A DNA stretch of 64,000 bases from Arachis hypogaea. Taxonomy: Eukaryota; Streptophyta; Magnoliopsida; Fabales; Fabaceae. This document shows positions 1 through 8,607 of the stretch, piece by piece. A program made the position numbers and the translations under genes. The stretch covers positions 99,417,837 through 99,481,836 of the forward strand of contig NC_092038.1 of the NCBI RefSeq assembly GCF_003086295.3, given 5' to 3'. The notes under the pieces are model-generated. The model saw only the letters and a program-made list of their open reading frames with translations. It ran no database searches and was not told the DNA's origin. How positions within the stretch are numbered: the stretch's first letter is position 1; each line of letters opens with the position of its first letter.

Positions 1-1
1 C

Positions 2-1780
2 CAAACCTTCAGACAGAAGGAAGGAGAATCCCTCTATGAAGCTTGGGAAAGATACAAACAATTAATCAGAAAGTGTCCATCTGATATGCTTTCTGAATGG
101 AGCATCATAGGTATTTTCTATGATGGTCTCTCTGAACTATCCAAAATGTCTTTGGATAGCTCTGCTGGAGGCTCTCTTCATCTGAAGAAGACGCCTACAG
201 AAGCTCAAGAGCTGATTGAAATGGTTGCAAATAACCAATTCATGTACACTTCTGAAAGGAATCCTGTGAACAATGGGACTAGTCAGAAGAAAGGAGTTCT
301 TGAGATTGACACTCTGAATGCCATATTGGCTCAGAACAAAATATTGACTCAACAAGTCAATATGATTTCTCAAAGTCTGTCTGGAATGCAAAATGCACCA
401 AGCAGTACTAAGGAAGCTTCATCTGAGGAAGAAGCTTATGATCCTGAGAACCCTTCAATGGAAGAGGTGAATTACATGGGAGAACCCTATGGAAACACCT
501 ATAATCCTTCATGGAGAAATCATCCAAATTTTTCATGGAAGGATCAACAGAGACCTCAACAAGGTTTCAACAATAATAATGGTGGAAGAAATAGGTTCAG
601 CAATAGCAAACCTTTTCCATCATCTTCTCAGCAACAGACAGAGAGTTCTAAGCAGAATAACTCTGACTTAGCAACCATGGTCTCTGATCTGATCAAAACC
701 ACTCAAAGTTTCATGACTGAAACAAGATCCTCCATTAGAAATTTGGAGGCACAAGTGGGTCAGCTGAGCAAGAAAATTACTGAACTCCCTCCTAGTACTC
801 TCCCAAGCAATACAGAAGAAAATCCAAAAGGAGAGTGCAAGGCCATCAACATGGCCGAATTTTGGGAGGAAGAAGAGGCAATGAACGCCACTGAGGAAGA
901 CCTCAATGGACGTCCACTGGCCTCCAATGAGTTCCCCAATGAGGAACCATGGGAATCTGAGGCTCAAAATGAGACCATAGAGATTCCATTAGACTTACTT
1001 CTGCCATTCATGAGCTCTGATGAGTATTCTTCCTCTGAAGAGGATGAATATGTCACTGAAGAGCAAGTTGCCAAATACCTTGGAGCAATCATGAAGCTAA
1101 ATGACAAGTTATTTTGAAATGAGACTTGGGAGGATGAACCCCCTTTGCTCACCAAAGAACTGGATGACTTGTCTAGGCAGAAACTGCCTCAAAAGAGACA
1201 GGATCCTGGGAAGTTTTCAATACCTTGTACCATAGGCACCATGACCTTCAAGAAGGCCTTGTGTGACTTAGTGTCAAGTGTAAACCTCATGCCTCTCTCT
1301 GTAATGGAGAAGTTAGGGATCTTTGAGGTGCAAGCTGCAAAAATCTCACTAGAGATGGCAGACAACTCAAGAAAACAAGCCTATGGACTTGTAGAGGATG
1401 TTCTGGTAAAGGTTGAAGACCATTACATCCCTACTGATTTCATAGTCCTAGAGACTGGGAAGTGCATGGATGAATCCATCATCCTTGGCAGACCCTTCCT
1501 AGCCACAGCAAAGGCTGTGATTGACGTTGATAGAGGAGAGTTGATCATTCAAGTGAATGAAGAATCCTTAGTGTTTAAGGCCCAAGGATATCCCTCTGTC
1601 ATCATGAAGAGGAAGCATGAAGAGCTTCTCTCAAAACAGAGCCAAACAGAGCCCCCACAGTCAAACTCTAAGTTTGGTGTTGGGAGGCCACAACCAAACT
1701 CTAAGTTTGGTGTTGAACCCCCACATCCAAACTCTAAGTTTGGTGTTGGGAGGTTCCAACATAGCTCTGAGCATTTCTGA
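2..1780 (+). pseudogene. E1 gag-protease, 5' truncated, one in-frame stop
   Basis: The frame is already open at base 2, inside the Retrotrans_gag domain (ESLYEAWERYKQL), and runs to 1780 in one frame. It is broken only by TGA at 1115-1117, where the E2 copy has GGT. The middle is a Q/N/S-rich linker. The C-terminal part is a retropepsin-like domain (IPCTIGTMTF... LCDL.SS.NLMPLSVMEKLG... ILGRPFLATA). The active-site motif, DLGAS in related copies, reads DLVSS here, so the protease is probably dead. The end carries three NSKFGV repeats. Known for the family: gag builds the particle and the protease cleaves it. Inferred: the copy is decayed but has only one visible nonsense change. Confidence 0.9.
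1662..1760 (+). repeat. 33-bp coding tandem repeat (NSKFGV x3)
   Basis: Three units start near 1662, 1695 and 1728. Each contains CTAAGTTTGGTGTTG and keeps the reading frame (11 codons). The same motif recurs in non-coding positions of the element, so DNA or RNA function may matter as well as the peptide. E2 has the equivalent at 43229-43327. Confidence 0.85.
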
Positions 1781-1820
1781 GGCTCCATGAGAGTCCTTTG
1801 TCAAGCTAATGACATTAAAG

Positions 1821-1845
1821 AAGCGCTTGTTGGGAGGCAACCCAA
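1821..1845 (+). promoter_or_regulatory. Post-stop hairpin with AGGCAA loop
   Basis: AAGCGCTTG is followed by the stem TTGGG / CCCAA around the loop AGGCAA, 49 nt after the gag-pro stop. The same element sits after the stop in E2, E3 and E7, with stem changes that keep pairing. Function unknown. Confidence 0.6.
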
Positions 1846-1987
1846 TGTTTTATAATTAACTATTTTCTTTTGTTACTTTATGTTTTTTTTGTAGGTTGAT
1901 GATCATGAGAAGTCACAAAATCAATGAAAAGAGCAAAAACAGAATGAAAAACAGGAAGAAAAATAGCACACCCTGGAGGACGCACCT

Positions 1988-2161
1988 ACTGGCGTTTAAA
2001 CGCCAGTAAGGTTAGCTGTTGGGCGTTTAACGCCCAGTCTAGCACCATTCTGGGCGTTTAACGCCAGAAAGGGGCACCAGACTGGCGTTAAACGCCAGAA
2101 AAGGGCAAGAAGCTGGCGTTAAACGCCAGAAATGGGCACCAGCTCGGCGTTTAACGCCAGA
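1988..2161 (+). repeat. Array of six palindromes, about 31-bp period
   Basis: Units of the type CTGGCGTTTAACGCCAG start near 1989, 2019, 2050, 2082, 2113 and 2144. The first is a perfect 20-bp palindrome (ACTGGCGTTTAAACGCCAGT). Linkers of 13-14 bp are not conserved, but the spacing is. Confidence 0.9.
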
Positions 2162-2587
2162 AATGGCTAGAAACGCAATTTTGCTTGCCATTTGGTGCAG
2201 GGATGACTTTTCCTTGACACCTCAGGATCTGTGGACCCCACAGGATCCCCACCTACCCCACCACTCTCTCTCTTCTTCACCCATTCACCAATCACCTCAA
2301 CACCTCTTCCCCAAAAACCCTTCACCTATCAAATCCCATCTTTCTCTTCACCACTCACATCCATCCTTCATAAAACCCCACCTACCTCACCATTCAAATT
2401 CAAACCACTTTCCCACCCAAACCCACCCATACATGACCGAACCCTACCACCCCCCACTCCTATATAAACCCATCTTCACTCCTTCATTTTCACACAACCT
2501 AAACACCACTTCTCCCCCTTTTTGGCCGAACCACAAAGCCATTCCCTTTCCCTTCATTTCTTCTTCTTCTACTCTCTTCTTTCTTCT
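2162..2587 (+). other. CT-rich spacer, no convincing gene
   Basis: Pyrimidine-rich sequence (CCACCC, TTCTTC runs) between the palindrome array and the internal module. It is open in more than one frame only because of its composition. TATATAAA near 2460 could be a TATA box for the second ORF, but this is weak. Confidence 0.5.
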
Positions 2588-2625
2588 TTTGCTCGAGGAC
2601 GAGCAAACCTTTTAAGTTTGGTGTG
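2588..2625 (+). promoter_or_regulatory. Internal stem-loop plus AAGTTTGGTGT module
   Basis: TTTGCTCG-AGGA-CGAGCAAA forms an 8-bp stem with a 4-nt loop, followed by TTTTAAGTTTGGTGTGG. It matches the module immediately before the 3' LTR (4676-4713) in architecture. The stem differences are compensated. Confidence 0.7.
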
Positions 2626-2661
2626 GTAAAAGCATTGCTTTTTGTTTTTCCATAACCATTT

Positions 2662-3786
2662 ATGGCATCCAAGGCCGGAGAAACCTCTAGAAAGAGGAAA
2701 GGGAAGGCAAAAGCTTCCACCTCCGAGTCATGGGAGATGGAGAGATTCATCTCAAGGGTGCATCAAGACCACTTCTATGAAGTTGTGGCCTTGAAGAAGG
2801 TGATCCCCGAGGTCCCTTTTTCACTCAAAAAGAGTGAATATCCGGAGATCCGACATGAGATCCGAAGAAGAGGTTGGGAAGTTCTTACCAACCCCATTCA
2901 ACAAGTCAGAATCTTAATGGTTCAAGAGTTCTATGCCAATGCATGGATCACCAAGAACCATGATCAAAGTGTGAACCCGGATCCAAAGAATTATCTTACT
3001 ATGGTTCGGGGGAAATACTTGGATTTTAGTCCGGAAAGTGTAAGGTTGGCATTCAATTTGCCCATGATGCAAGGTGATGAACATCCTTACACTAGAAGGG
3101 TCAACTTTGATCAAAGGTTGGACCAAGTCCTCACAGTCATATGTGAAGAGGGCACCCAATGGAAGAGAGATTCAAGAGGGAAGCCGGTTCAATTGAGAAG
3201 GCATGACCTCAAGCCCGTAGCTAGAGGATGGTTGGAGTTTATCCAACGCTCAATCATTCCCACTAGCAACCGGTCCGAAGTTACCATAGACCGGGCTATC
3301 ATGATTCATAGCATCATGATTGAAGAAGAAATAGAAGTTCATGAGGTTATAGCTCAAGAACTCTATAAGGTGGCGGACAAGTCCTCTACCTTGGCAAGGT
3401 TAGCCTTTCCTCATCTCATTTGTCACCTCTGTTATTCAGTTGGAGTTGACATAGAGGGAGACATCCCCATTGATGAGGACAAGCCCATCACTAAGAAGAG
3501 GATGGAGCACACAAGAGACCCCACTCATCATGAGATCCCTGAAATTCCTCAAGGGATGCACTTTCCTCCACAAAACTATTGGGAGCAACTAAACACCTTC
3601 CTAGGAGAATTGAGTTCCAACATGGGACAACTAAGGGTGGAGCATCAAGAACACTCCATCATCCTCCATGAAATTAGAGAAGATCAAAGAATCATGAGAG
3701 AGGAGCAACAAAGACAAGGAAGAGACATTGAGGAGCTCAAGCACTCCATAGGACCTTCAAGAGGAAGAAAGAGCCGCCATCACTAA
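2662..3786 (+). CDS. E1 second ORF, plant transposon protein-like (374 aa)
   Basis: Intact ATG-to-stop frame in the position where Athila-type elements carry an env-like or extra ORF. The N-terminus is basic and Lys/Ser rich. The central part (residues about 25-270) contains KYLDFSPESVRLAFNLP and VARGWLEFIQRSIIPTSNRS, a pattern I associate with the uncharacterised 'putative plant transposon protein' domain (Transposase_32 type). The C-terminal 100 residues are charged and probably coiled coil (EIREDQRIMREEQQRQGRD), ending in a basic tail. No signal peptide or membrane segment is evident, so a classical envelope role is unlikely. Nothing here shows its function. E2 has a gutted copy of the same ORF at 44165-44470. 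Confidence 0.75.
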   Translation: MASKAGETSRKRKGKAKASTSESWEMERFISRVHQDHFYEVVALKKVIPEVPFSLKKSEYPEIRHEIRRRGWEVLTNPIQQVRILMVQEFYANAWITKNHDQSVNPDPKNYLTMVRGKYLDFSPESVRLAFNLPMMQGDEHPYTRRVNFDQRLDQVLTVICEEGTQWKRDSRGKPVQLRRHDLKPVARGWLEFIQRSIIPTSNRSEVTIDRAIMIHSIMIEEEIEVHEVIAQELYKVADKSSTLARLAFPHLICHLCYSVGVDIEGDIPIDEDKPITKKRMEHTRDPTHHEIPEIPQGMHFPPQNYWEQLNTFLGELSSNMGQLRVEHQEHSIILHEIREDQRIMREEQQRQGRDIEELKHSIGPSRGRKSRHH

Positions 3787-4675
3787 GGTGGACCCGTTCC
3801 TTAATTTCCTTGTTCTTTATTTGTCTGTTTTTCGAAAATTAGTGCTTATGTTTATCTATGCTTGTGTCTTGTGATCATTAATGTCTTAGTGTCTATGCCT
3901 TAAAGTTATGAATGTCCTATGAAATCCATCACCTTTCTTAAATAAAAATAAAAAAATTGTTCTCAATTGAAAAAGAAAAAGAATTGCATGAATTTTGAAT
4001 TTTATAACAGTTTAATTATTTTGATGTGGTGGCAATACTTTTGTTTTCTGAATGAATGCTTAAACAGTGCATATGTCTTTTGAATTTGTGGTTCATGAAT
4101 GTTGGCTCTTGAAAGAATGATGAAAAAGGAGACATGTTACTGAGGATCTGAAAAATCATAAAAATGATTCTTGAAGCAAGAAAAAGCAATTGAAAAAAAA
4201 AGAGAAAATTTCGAAAAAAAAAGGGAAGAAAAGAAAACGAAAAAAAAGGAGAAAAAGAAAGAAATAAAGTTGTGATCCAAGGCAAAAAGAGTGTGCTTAA
4301 GAACCCTGGACACCTCTAGTTGGGGACTCTAGCAAAGCTGAGTCACAATCTGAAAAGGTTCACCCAATTATGTGTCTGTGGCATGTATGTATCCGGTGGT
4401 AATACTGGAAGACAGAGTGCTTTGGGCCACGGCCAAGACTCAATAAGTAGCTATGTTCAAGAATCATCATACTTAACTAGGAGAATCAATAACACTATCT
4501 GGATTCTGAGTTCCTAAAGAAGCCAATCATTCTGAATTTCAAAGGATAGAGTGAGATGCCAAAACTATTCAGAGGCAAAAAGCTAAAAGCCCCGCTCATC
4601 TAATTAATATTGATCTTCATAGATGTTTTTGGAATTCATTGCATATTCTCTTCTTTTTATCTTATTTGATTTTCA
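3787..4675 (+). other. E1 3' non-coding region
   Basis: No gene. It has an A-rich tract at about 4140-4270 and a segment at about 4310-4620 that is closely repeated in E2 (45160-45460), including GGTTCACCCA and CCGGTGGTAATACTGG. Conservation without coding capacity suggests a cis-acting role. Confidence 0.6.
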
Positions 4676-4713
4676 GTTGCTTGAGGACAAGCAACAATTT
4701 AAGTTTGGTGTTG
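4676..4713 (+). promoter_or_regulatory. Terminal stem-loop plus AAGTTTGGTGTTG before 3' LTR
   Basis: GTTGCTTG-AGGA-CAAGCAAC is a perfect 8-bp stem. AATTTAAGTTTGGTGTTG follows and abuts the LTR. This is where a polypurine tract (plus-strand primer) is expected, yet the sequence is only partly purine. Confidence 0.75.
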
Positions 4714-5088
4714 TGATGAGCGGATAATTTATACGCTTTTTGGCATTGTTTTTAGTATGTTTTTAGTATGATCTAGTTAGTTTTTAGTATATTTTTATTA
4801 GTTTTTAGTTAAAATTCACTTTTCTGGACTTTACTATGAGTTTGTGTGTTTTTCTGTGATTTCAGGTACTTTCTGGCTGAAATTGAGGGACCTGAGCAAA
4901 AATCTGATTCAGAGACCAAAAAAGGACTGCAGATGCTGTTGGATTCTGACCTCCCTGCACTTGAAGTGGATTTTCTGGAGCTACAGAAGCCCAATTGGCG
5001 CGCTCTCAACGGCGTTGGAAAGTAGACATCCTGGGCTTTCCAGCAATATATGATAGTCCATACTTTGCCCAAGATTTGATGGCCCAAA

Positions 5089-5196
5089 CCGGCGTTCAAA
5101 GTCACCCTCAGGAATTCCAGCGTTAAACGCCGGAACTGGCACCAAAATGGGAGTTAAACGCCCAAACTGGCATAAAAGCTGGCGTTTAACTCCAAG
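5089..5196 (+). repeat. Palindrome array in E1 LTR
   Basis: Degenerate GGCGTT/AACGCC units align at about 5089, 5117, 5148 and 5179 (spacing 28, 31, 31). Confidence 0.65.
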
Positions 5197-6285
5197 AAGA
5201 GTCTCTACACAAAAATGCTTCATTGCTCAGCCCAAGCACACACCAAGTGGGCCCGAAAGTGGATTTTTTATGTCTTTTACTCATCTCTGTACACCCTAGG
5301 CTACTAGTTTTCTATAAGTAGGACCTTTTACTATTGTATTATAATTTTTTGATCACTTTAGATCTCTAGATCATCTTTGGACATCTAGTTCTTAGATCAT
5401 TGGGAGGCTGGCCATTCGGCCATGCCTAGACCTTGTTCTTATGTATTTTCAACGGTGGAGTTTCTACACACCATAGATTAAGGTGTGGAGCTCTGCTGTA
5501 CCTCGAGTATTAATGCAATTACTATTGTTCTTCTATTCAATTCCGCTTGTTCTTGTTCTAAGATATCACTTGTTCTTCAACTTGATGAATGTGATGATCC
5601 GTGACACTCATCATCATTCTCACCTATGAACGTGTGACTGACAACCACCTCCGTTCTACCTTCGATTGGGTGAATATCTCTTGGATTCCTGATACACGAT
5701 GCATGGTTGATCGCCTGACAACCGAGTGCTCGCCTGACAAACGAGCCAGCCATTCCGTGAGATCAGAGTCTTCGTGGTATAGGCTAGAACTGATGGCGGC
5801 ATTCAAGAGAATCCGAAAGGTCTAACCTTGTTTGTGGTATTCTGAGTAGGATTCAATGATTGAATGACTGTGACGTGCTTCAAACTCCTGAGGGCGGGGC
5901 GTTAGTGACAGATGCAAAAGAATCACTGGATTCTATTCCGGCCTAATTGAGAACCGACAGATGGATAGCCGTGCCGTGACAGGGTGCGTTGAACATTTCC
6001 ACTGAGAGGATGGGAGGTAGCCACTGACAACGGTGAAACCCTTGCTTAAGCTTGCCATGGAAAGGAGTAAGAAGGATTGGATGAAGACAGTAGGAAAGCA
6101 GAGAGACGGAAGGGAAGGCATCTTCATACGCTTATCTGAAGTTCCTACCAATGAATTACATAAGTATCTCTATCTTTATCTTTATGTTTTATGCGTTTAT
6201 CACCATACCCATTTGAGTTTGCCTGACTGAGATTTACAAGGTGACCATAGCTTGCTTCATACCAACAATCTCTGTGGGATCGACC

Positions 6286-6333
6286 CTTACTCGCGTAAGG
6301 TTTATTACTTGGACGACCCAGTACACTTGCTGG
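6286..6333 (+). promoter_or_regulatory. LTR-end twin hairpins (E1)
   Basis: CTTAC-TCGC-GTAAG (6286-6299) and CCAG-8 nt-CTGG (6318-6333). Both recur in the other gypsy LTRs of the window with pairing largely preserved. Confidence 0.55.
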
Positions 6334-6463
6334 TTAGTTGTGCGAAGTTGTGTTTATGCCATGGTATTGAACACCAAGTTTTTGGTTTCATCACCGGGGA
6401 TTATTTGAGTTGTGAAAAGTAGTGATCACAATTTCGTGCACCACTTTCCACACATCAAGTTTT

Positions 6464-6480
6464 TGGCACCGTTGCCGGGG
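6464..6480 (+). promoter_or_regulatory. E3 primer binding site
   Basis: TGGCACCGTTGCCGGGG differs by one base from TGGCGCCGTTGCCGGGG, the complement of the 3' end of plant tRNA-Asp(GTC). It lies a few bases after the LTR end CATCA. Confidence 0.8.
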
Positions 6481-6695
6481 ATTGAAATAGATTGACAATG
6501 ATTAAGTGAAGTGGAGGTCTAGATCAAGCACTTTTTCTTTATTTTTTTTACTGACATACTAACTGTTTGAGAAATTGCCTCTATTAACTCGCTAACAAGT
6601 TATCTCAATTAGATACACTCAATTCTCAAGCGTGCTGTTGTTTGGTCACCTTGATTGTTTGCGTGCGAGTTTCTACAGACAAAGGGTATCATGAC

Positions 6696-8090
6696 ATGAA
6701 ACCACCACTCATTACACTCATCAAGAACAATTGTTCTTATGACGAAAATCCATCGGAAGATCCTCAACAGCACATATCCACTTTTCTGAAGACCTGTAAT
6801 GCAGTCAAAACCGATGGTCCAGATCATGACACTTATAAGATCCTGTTATTCCCTTTTTCATTAAAGGGTGAAGCTGCACAATGGTTTGAAACTTTTCCCC
6901 AAGGAAGTATCACTAGTTGGGACGATTTGGTCACCAAATTTCTGGCCAAATTCACCTCATCCAGACAGATCATCCAGTCGAAAGAGGAGGAACATCTATT
7001 CACACAAGGAGAAGAAGAACCACTCTTCAAGGCCTGGGAAAGATACAAGAAAGCGACTGATAAAGTGGGCTTTCGAGCTTTCTATGAAGGATTGACCCCA
7101 GAAACAAGAAAAGCAGTGGACTACTTCTTAGATGGCCTACTCAAAGCAACAACAATTGCCCAAGGAATTTCAGACTTCAATGACAAAGGAGTCAACAACC
7201 AACATTCATTTGAGAAACCACAGAATGCAATCTCAGAAAAAGAAGTGACGAATATTGAAGGGGTGAATGCGTTCAAGGACCTAAACAGACAAATGCACCA
7301 TCAACCACAGCAAAACATGGAGCTGTCTGCTGCAGTGAATGCCAAATTTCCACCATGGAGACCCCATTCTTATCTGAGAATGAGGGAGTCTCAACATCAA
7401 GAACAAGGAAGTTTCCACCAGGGCAACTCCATGACCACAAACAATCAACATCACCCACCCATTAATATCATTCAAAGCCAATACTCACAACACAGACACT
7501 CCCAGACTCATCTCAACTGGAGAAGGAACGAGTACCAAAATCACAAACCAAGGGACTTCAATTATAACAACCCCAACTTCACAAACCAACAAAAACACCA
7601 TTACAGCAATAACAACCACTACATGCTACCATCACACCCACTCTTCCAACCTTTAACATCTCATAACCAACCAATCTCACAAGACTCTCAGAGAATCACA
7701 GACTTGGAAATCCTAATAGAGAGAATGATGAAACACCAAGAGGAAACAACAAGGAACCAAGAGATGTTAATCAAAGGAATTGAGGAGCAGATAGCTCAAC
7801 TGGCGAAGTACTTTGCAGAAATGGGTGAGAAGAAACCAAATACTTTCCTCAAAACCATTGAAGATAAACCAACCAACAACGAAGATGCTACAAAGAAGGA
7901 AGGATGGAAAAAGATCATAGAGGACAATGAGAAAATACTGGACCAAGGAAGTACCAGCCAAGAAAAACACAACAATGAATTCTTTCAAGGAGAGACAGAG
8001 GATAGAACTAAAGAAAAGCAGAAAATCCCCACTAGGGGATCGAGTGATGATCAATGTTCCAACCATGAAGGTATTCCCACAGTTGTCTGA
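6696..8090 (+). pseudogene. E3 gag, N-terminally shortened
   Basis: The first in-frame ATG is 6696. The Retrotrans_gag core is clear (LFPFSLKGEAAQWFETF, SITSWDDLVTKFLAKF, AWERYKKAT). It begins at the residue matching residue 88 of the E2 gag (LKPQLVALMQQNCKF), so about 85 N-terminal residues are missing. After the core comes a Gln/Asn/His-rich linker and a coiled coil-like segment (ILIERMMKHQEETTRNQEM). No zinc knuckle and no protease follow; the frame closes at 8090. Inferred: a deletion derivative that could still make a gag-like protein. Confidence 0.8.
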
Positions 8091-8211
8091 TCACTACATT
8101 GTGACTAAGATCCTTCCACAAGAATTTATAGAGGTCATCAAAGAAGAAACCGGAAGGAAGTTCACAGTGAAGAAAGACAAGCTAAGGCACTGTAATTTTC
8201 AACCTCCATGA
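8017..8211 (+). pseudogene. E3 C-terminal pol tail, joined to gag by deletion
   Basis: In the next frame from the gag, residues such as SPLGDRVMINV, HYIVTKILPQEFIEV and GRKFTVKKDKLRH match the segment that normally follows integrase at the end of Athila-type polyproteins. Protease, reverse transcriptase, RNase H and integrase are absent. The junction lies between about 7990 and 8040 and shifts the frame. E7 keeps the same tail (62731-63030). Confidence 0.7.
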
Positions 8212-8250
8212 TCAGCAAAAATAGAAGATGTCAAGCTAGTGACAATAAAA

Positions 8251-8276
8251 GAGCGCTTGTTGGGAGGCAACCCAAC
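8251..8276 (+). promoter_or_regulatory. Post-stop hairpin (E3)
   Basis: AGCGCTTGTTGGG-AGGCAA-CCCAAC, a 6-bp stem 49 nt after the tail stop, the same distance as in E1. Confidence 0.6.
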
Positions 8277-8348
8277 CTGAGGTAGTTTTCTTTCATAGCT
8301 TTTTCAATAAAAATGTTGAATAATTGGTATGGATTGCAAGGAGCTAAG

Positions 8349-8607
8349 TTTGGTGTTGCACACCAAAACAATTTAAGGGAGAATGAAAGATTCTAAGTTT
8401 GGTGTTCCACCAAAAATATCATTTAAAACACATTCTCACCTCTTACATGATGCTAGCTCCAAGCAACCAAACACAGTATTCAACTGTTTAATTGCTTTCT
8501 AGCTTTAATTTCATTAACCTTTAGCAAGGACACAAGGTTTCAAATATGGGTAACTTGTTGCATCTGAGACAGTGGCAAACAATTAAGTTTGGTGTTCCCA
8601 CACCAAA
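8349..8607 (+). repeat. Three TTTGGTGT/ACACCAAA hairpins
   Basis: Perfect stems: TTTGGTGT-TGC-ACACCAAA (8349-8367), TTTGGTG-TTC-CACCAAA (8398-8414) and TTTGGTGT-TCCC-ACACCAAA (8588-8607). Each left arm is part of the recurring TAAGTTTGGTGT motif. Confidence 0.75.

Larger units (their letters stand above)
1..6443 (+). mobile_element. E1: Athila-like Ty3/gypsy element, 3' part
   Basis: The left part lies outside the window. In order it holds gag-protease, a post-stop hairpin, a palindrome array, an internal stem-loop module, a second ORF, a non-coding 3' region and a 3' LTR. No reverse transcriptase, RNase H or integrase lies between protease and second ORF, so the copy is non-autonomous. The LTR family is that of E2 (37812-47239). 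The five bases after it, CTTTC, are the predicted target duplication. Confidence 0.9.
4714..6443 (+). repeat. E1 3' LTR (about 1730 bp)
   Basis: It starts TGATGAGCGG and ends TCGTGCACCA, so has TG...CA ends. A TATAAGTAG box lies near 5313, family palindromes at 5089-5196, and the conserved GTGGGATCGACC block near 6275 precedes two small hairpins. It is recognisably the same family as the E2 LTRs but clearly diverged. Confidence 0.9.

Noticed and set aside
2163..2615. 150-codon proline/histidine-rich frame
   Set aside because: Pure composition effect of CT-rich spacer, open in two overlapping frames, no family resemblance.
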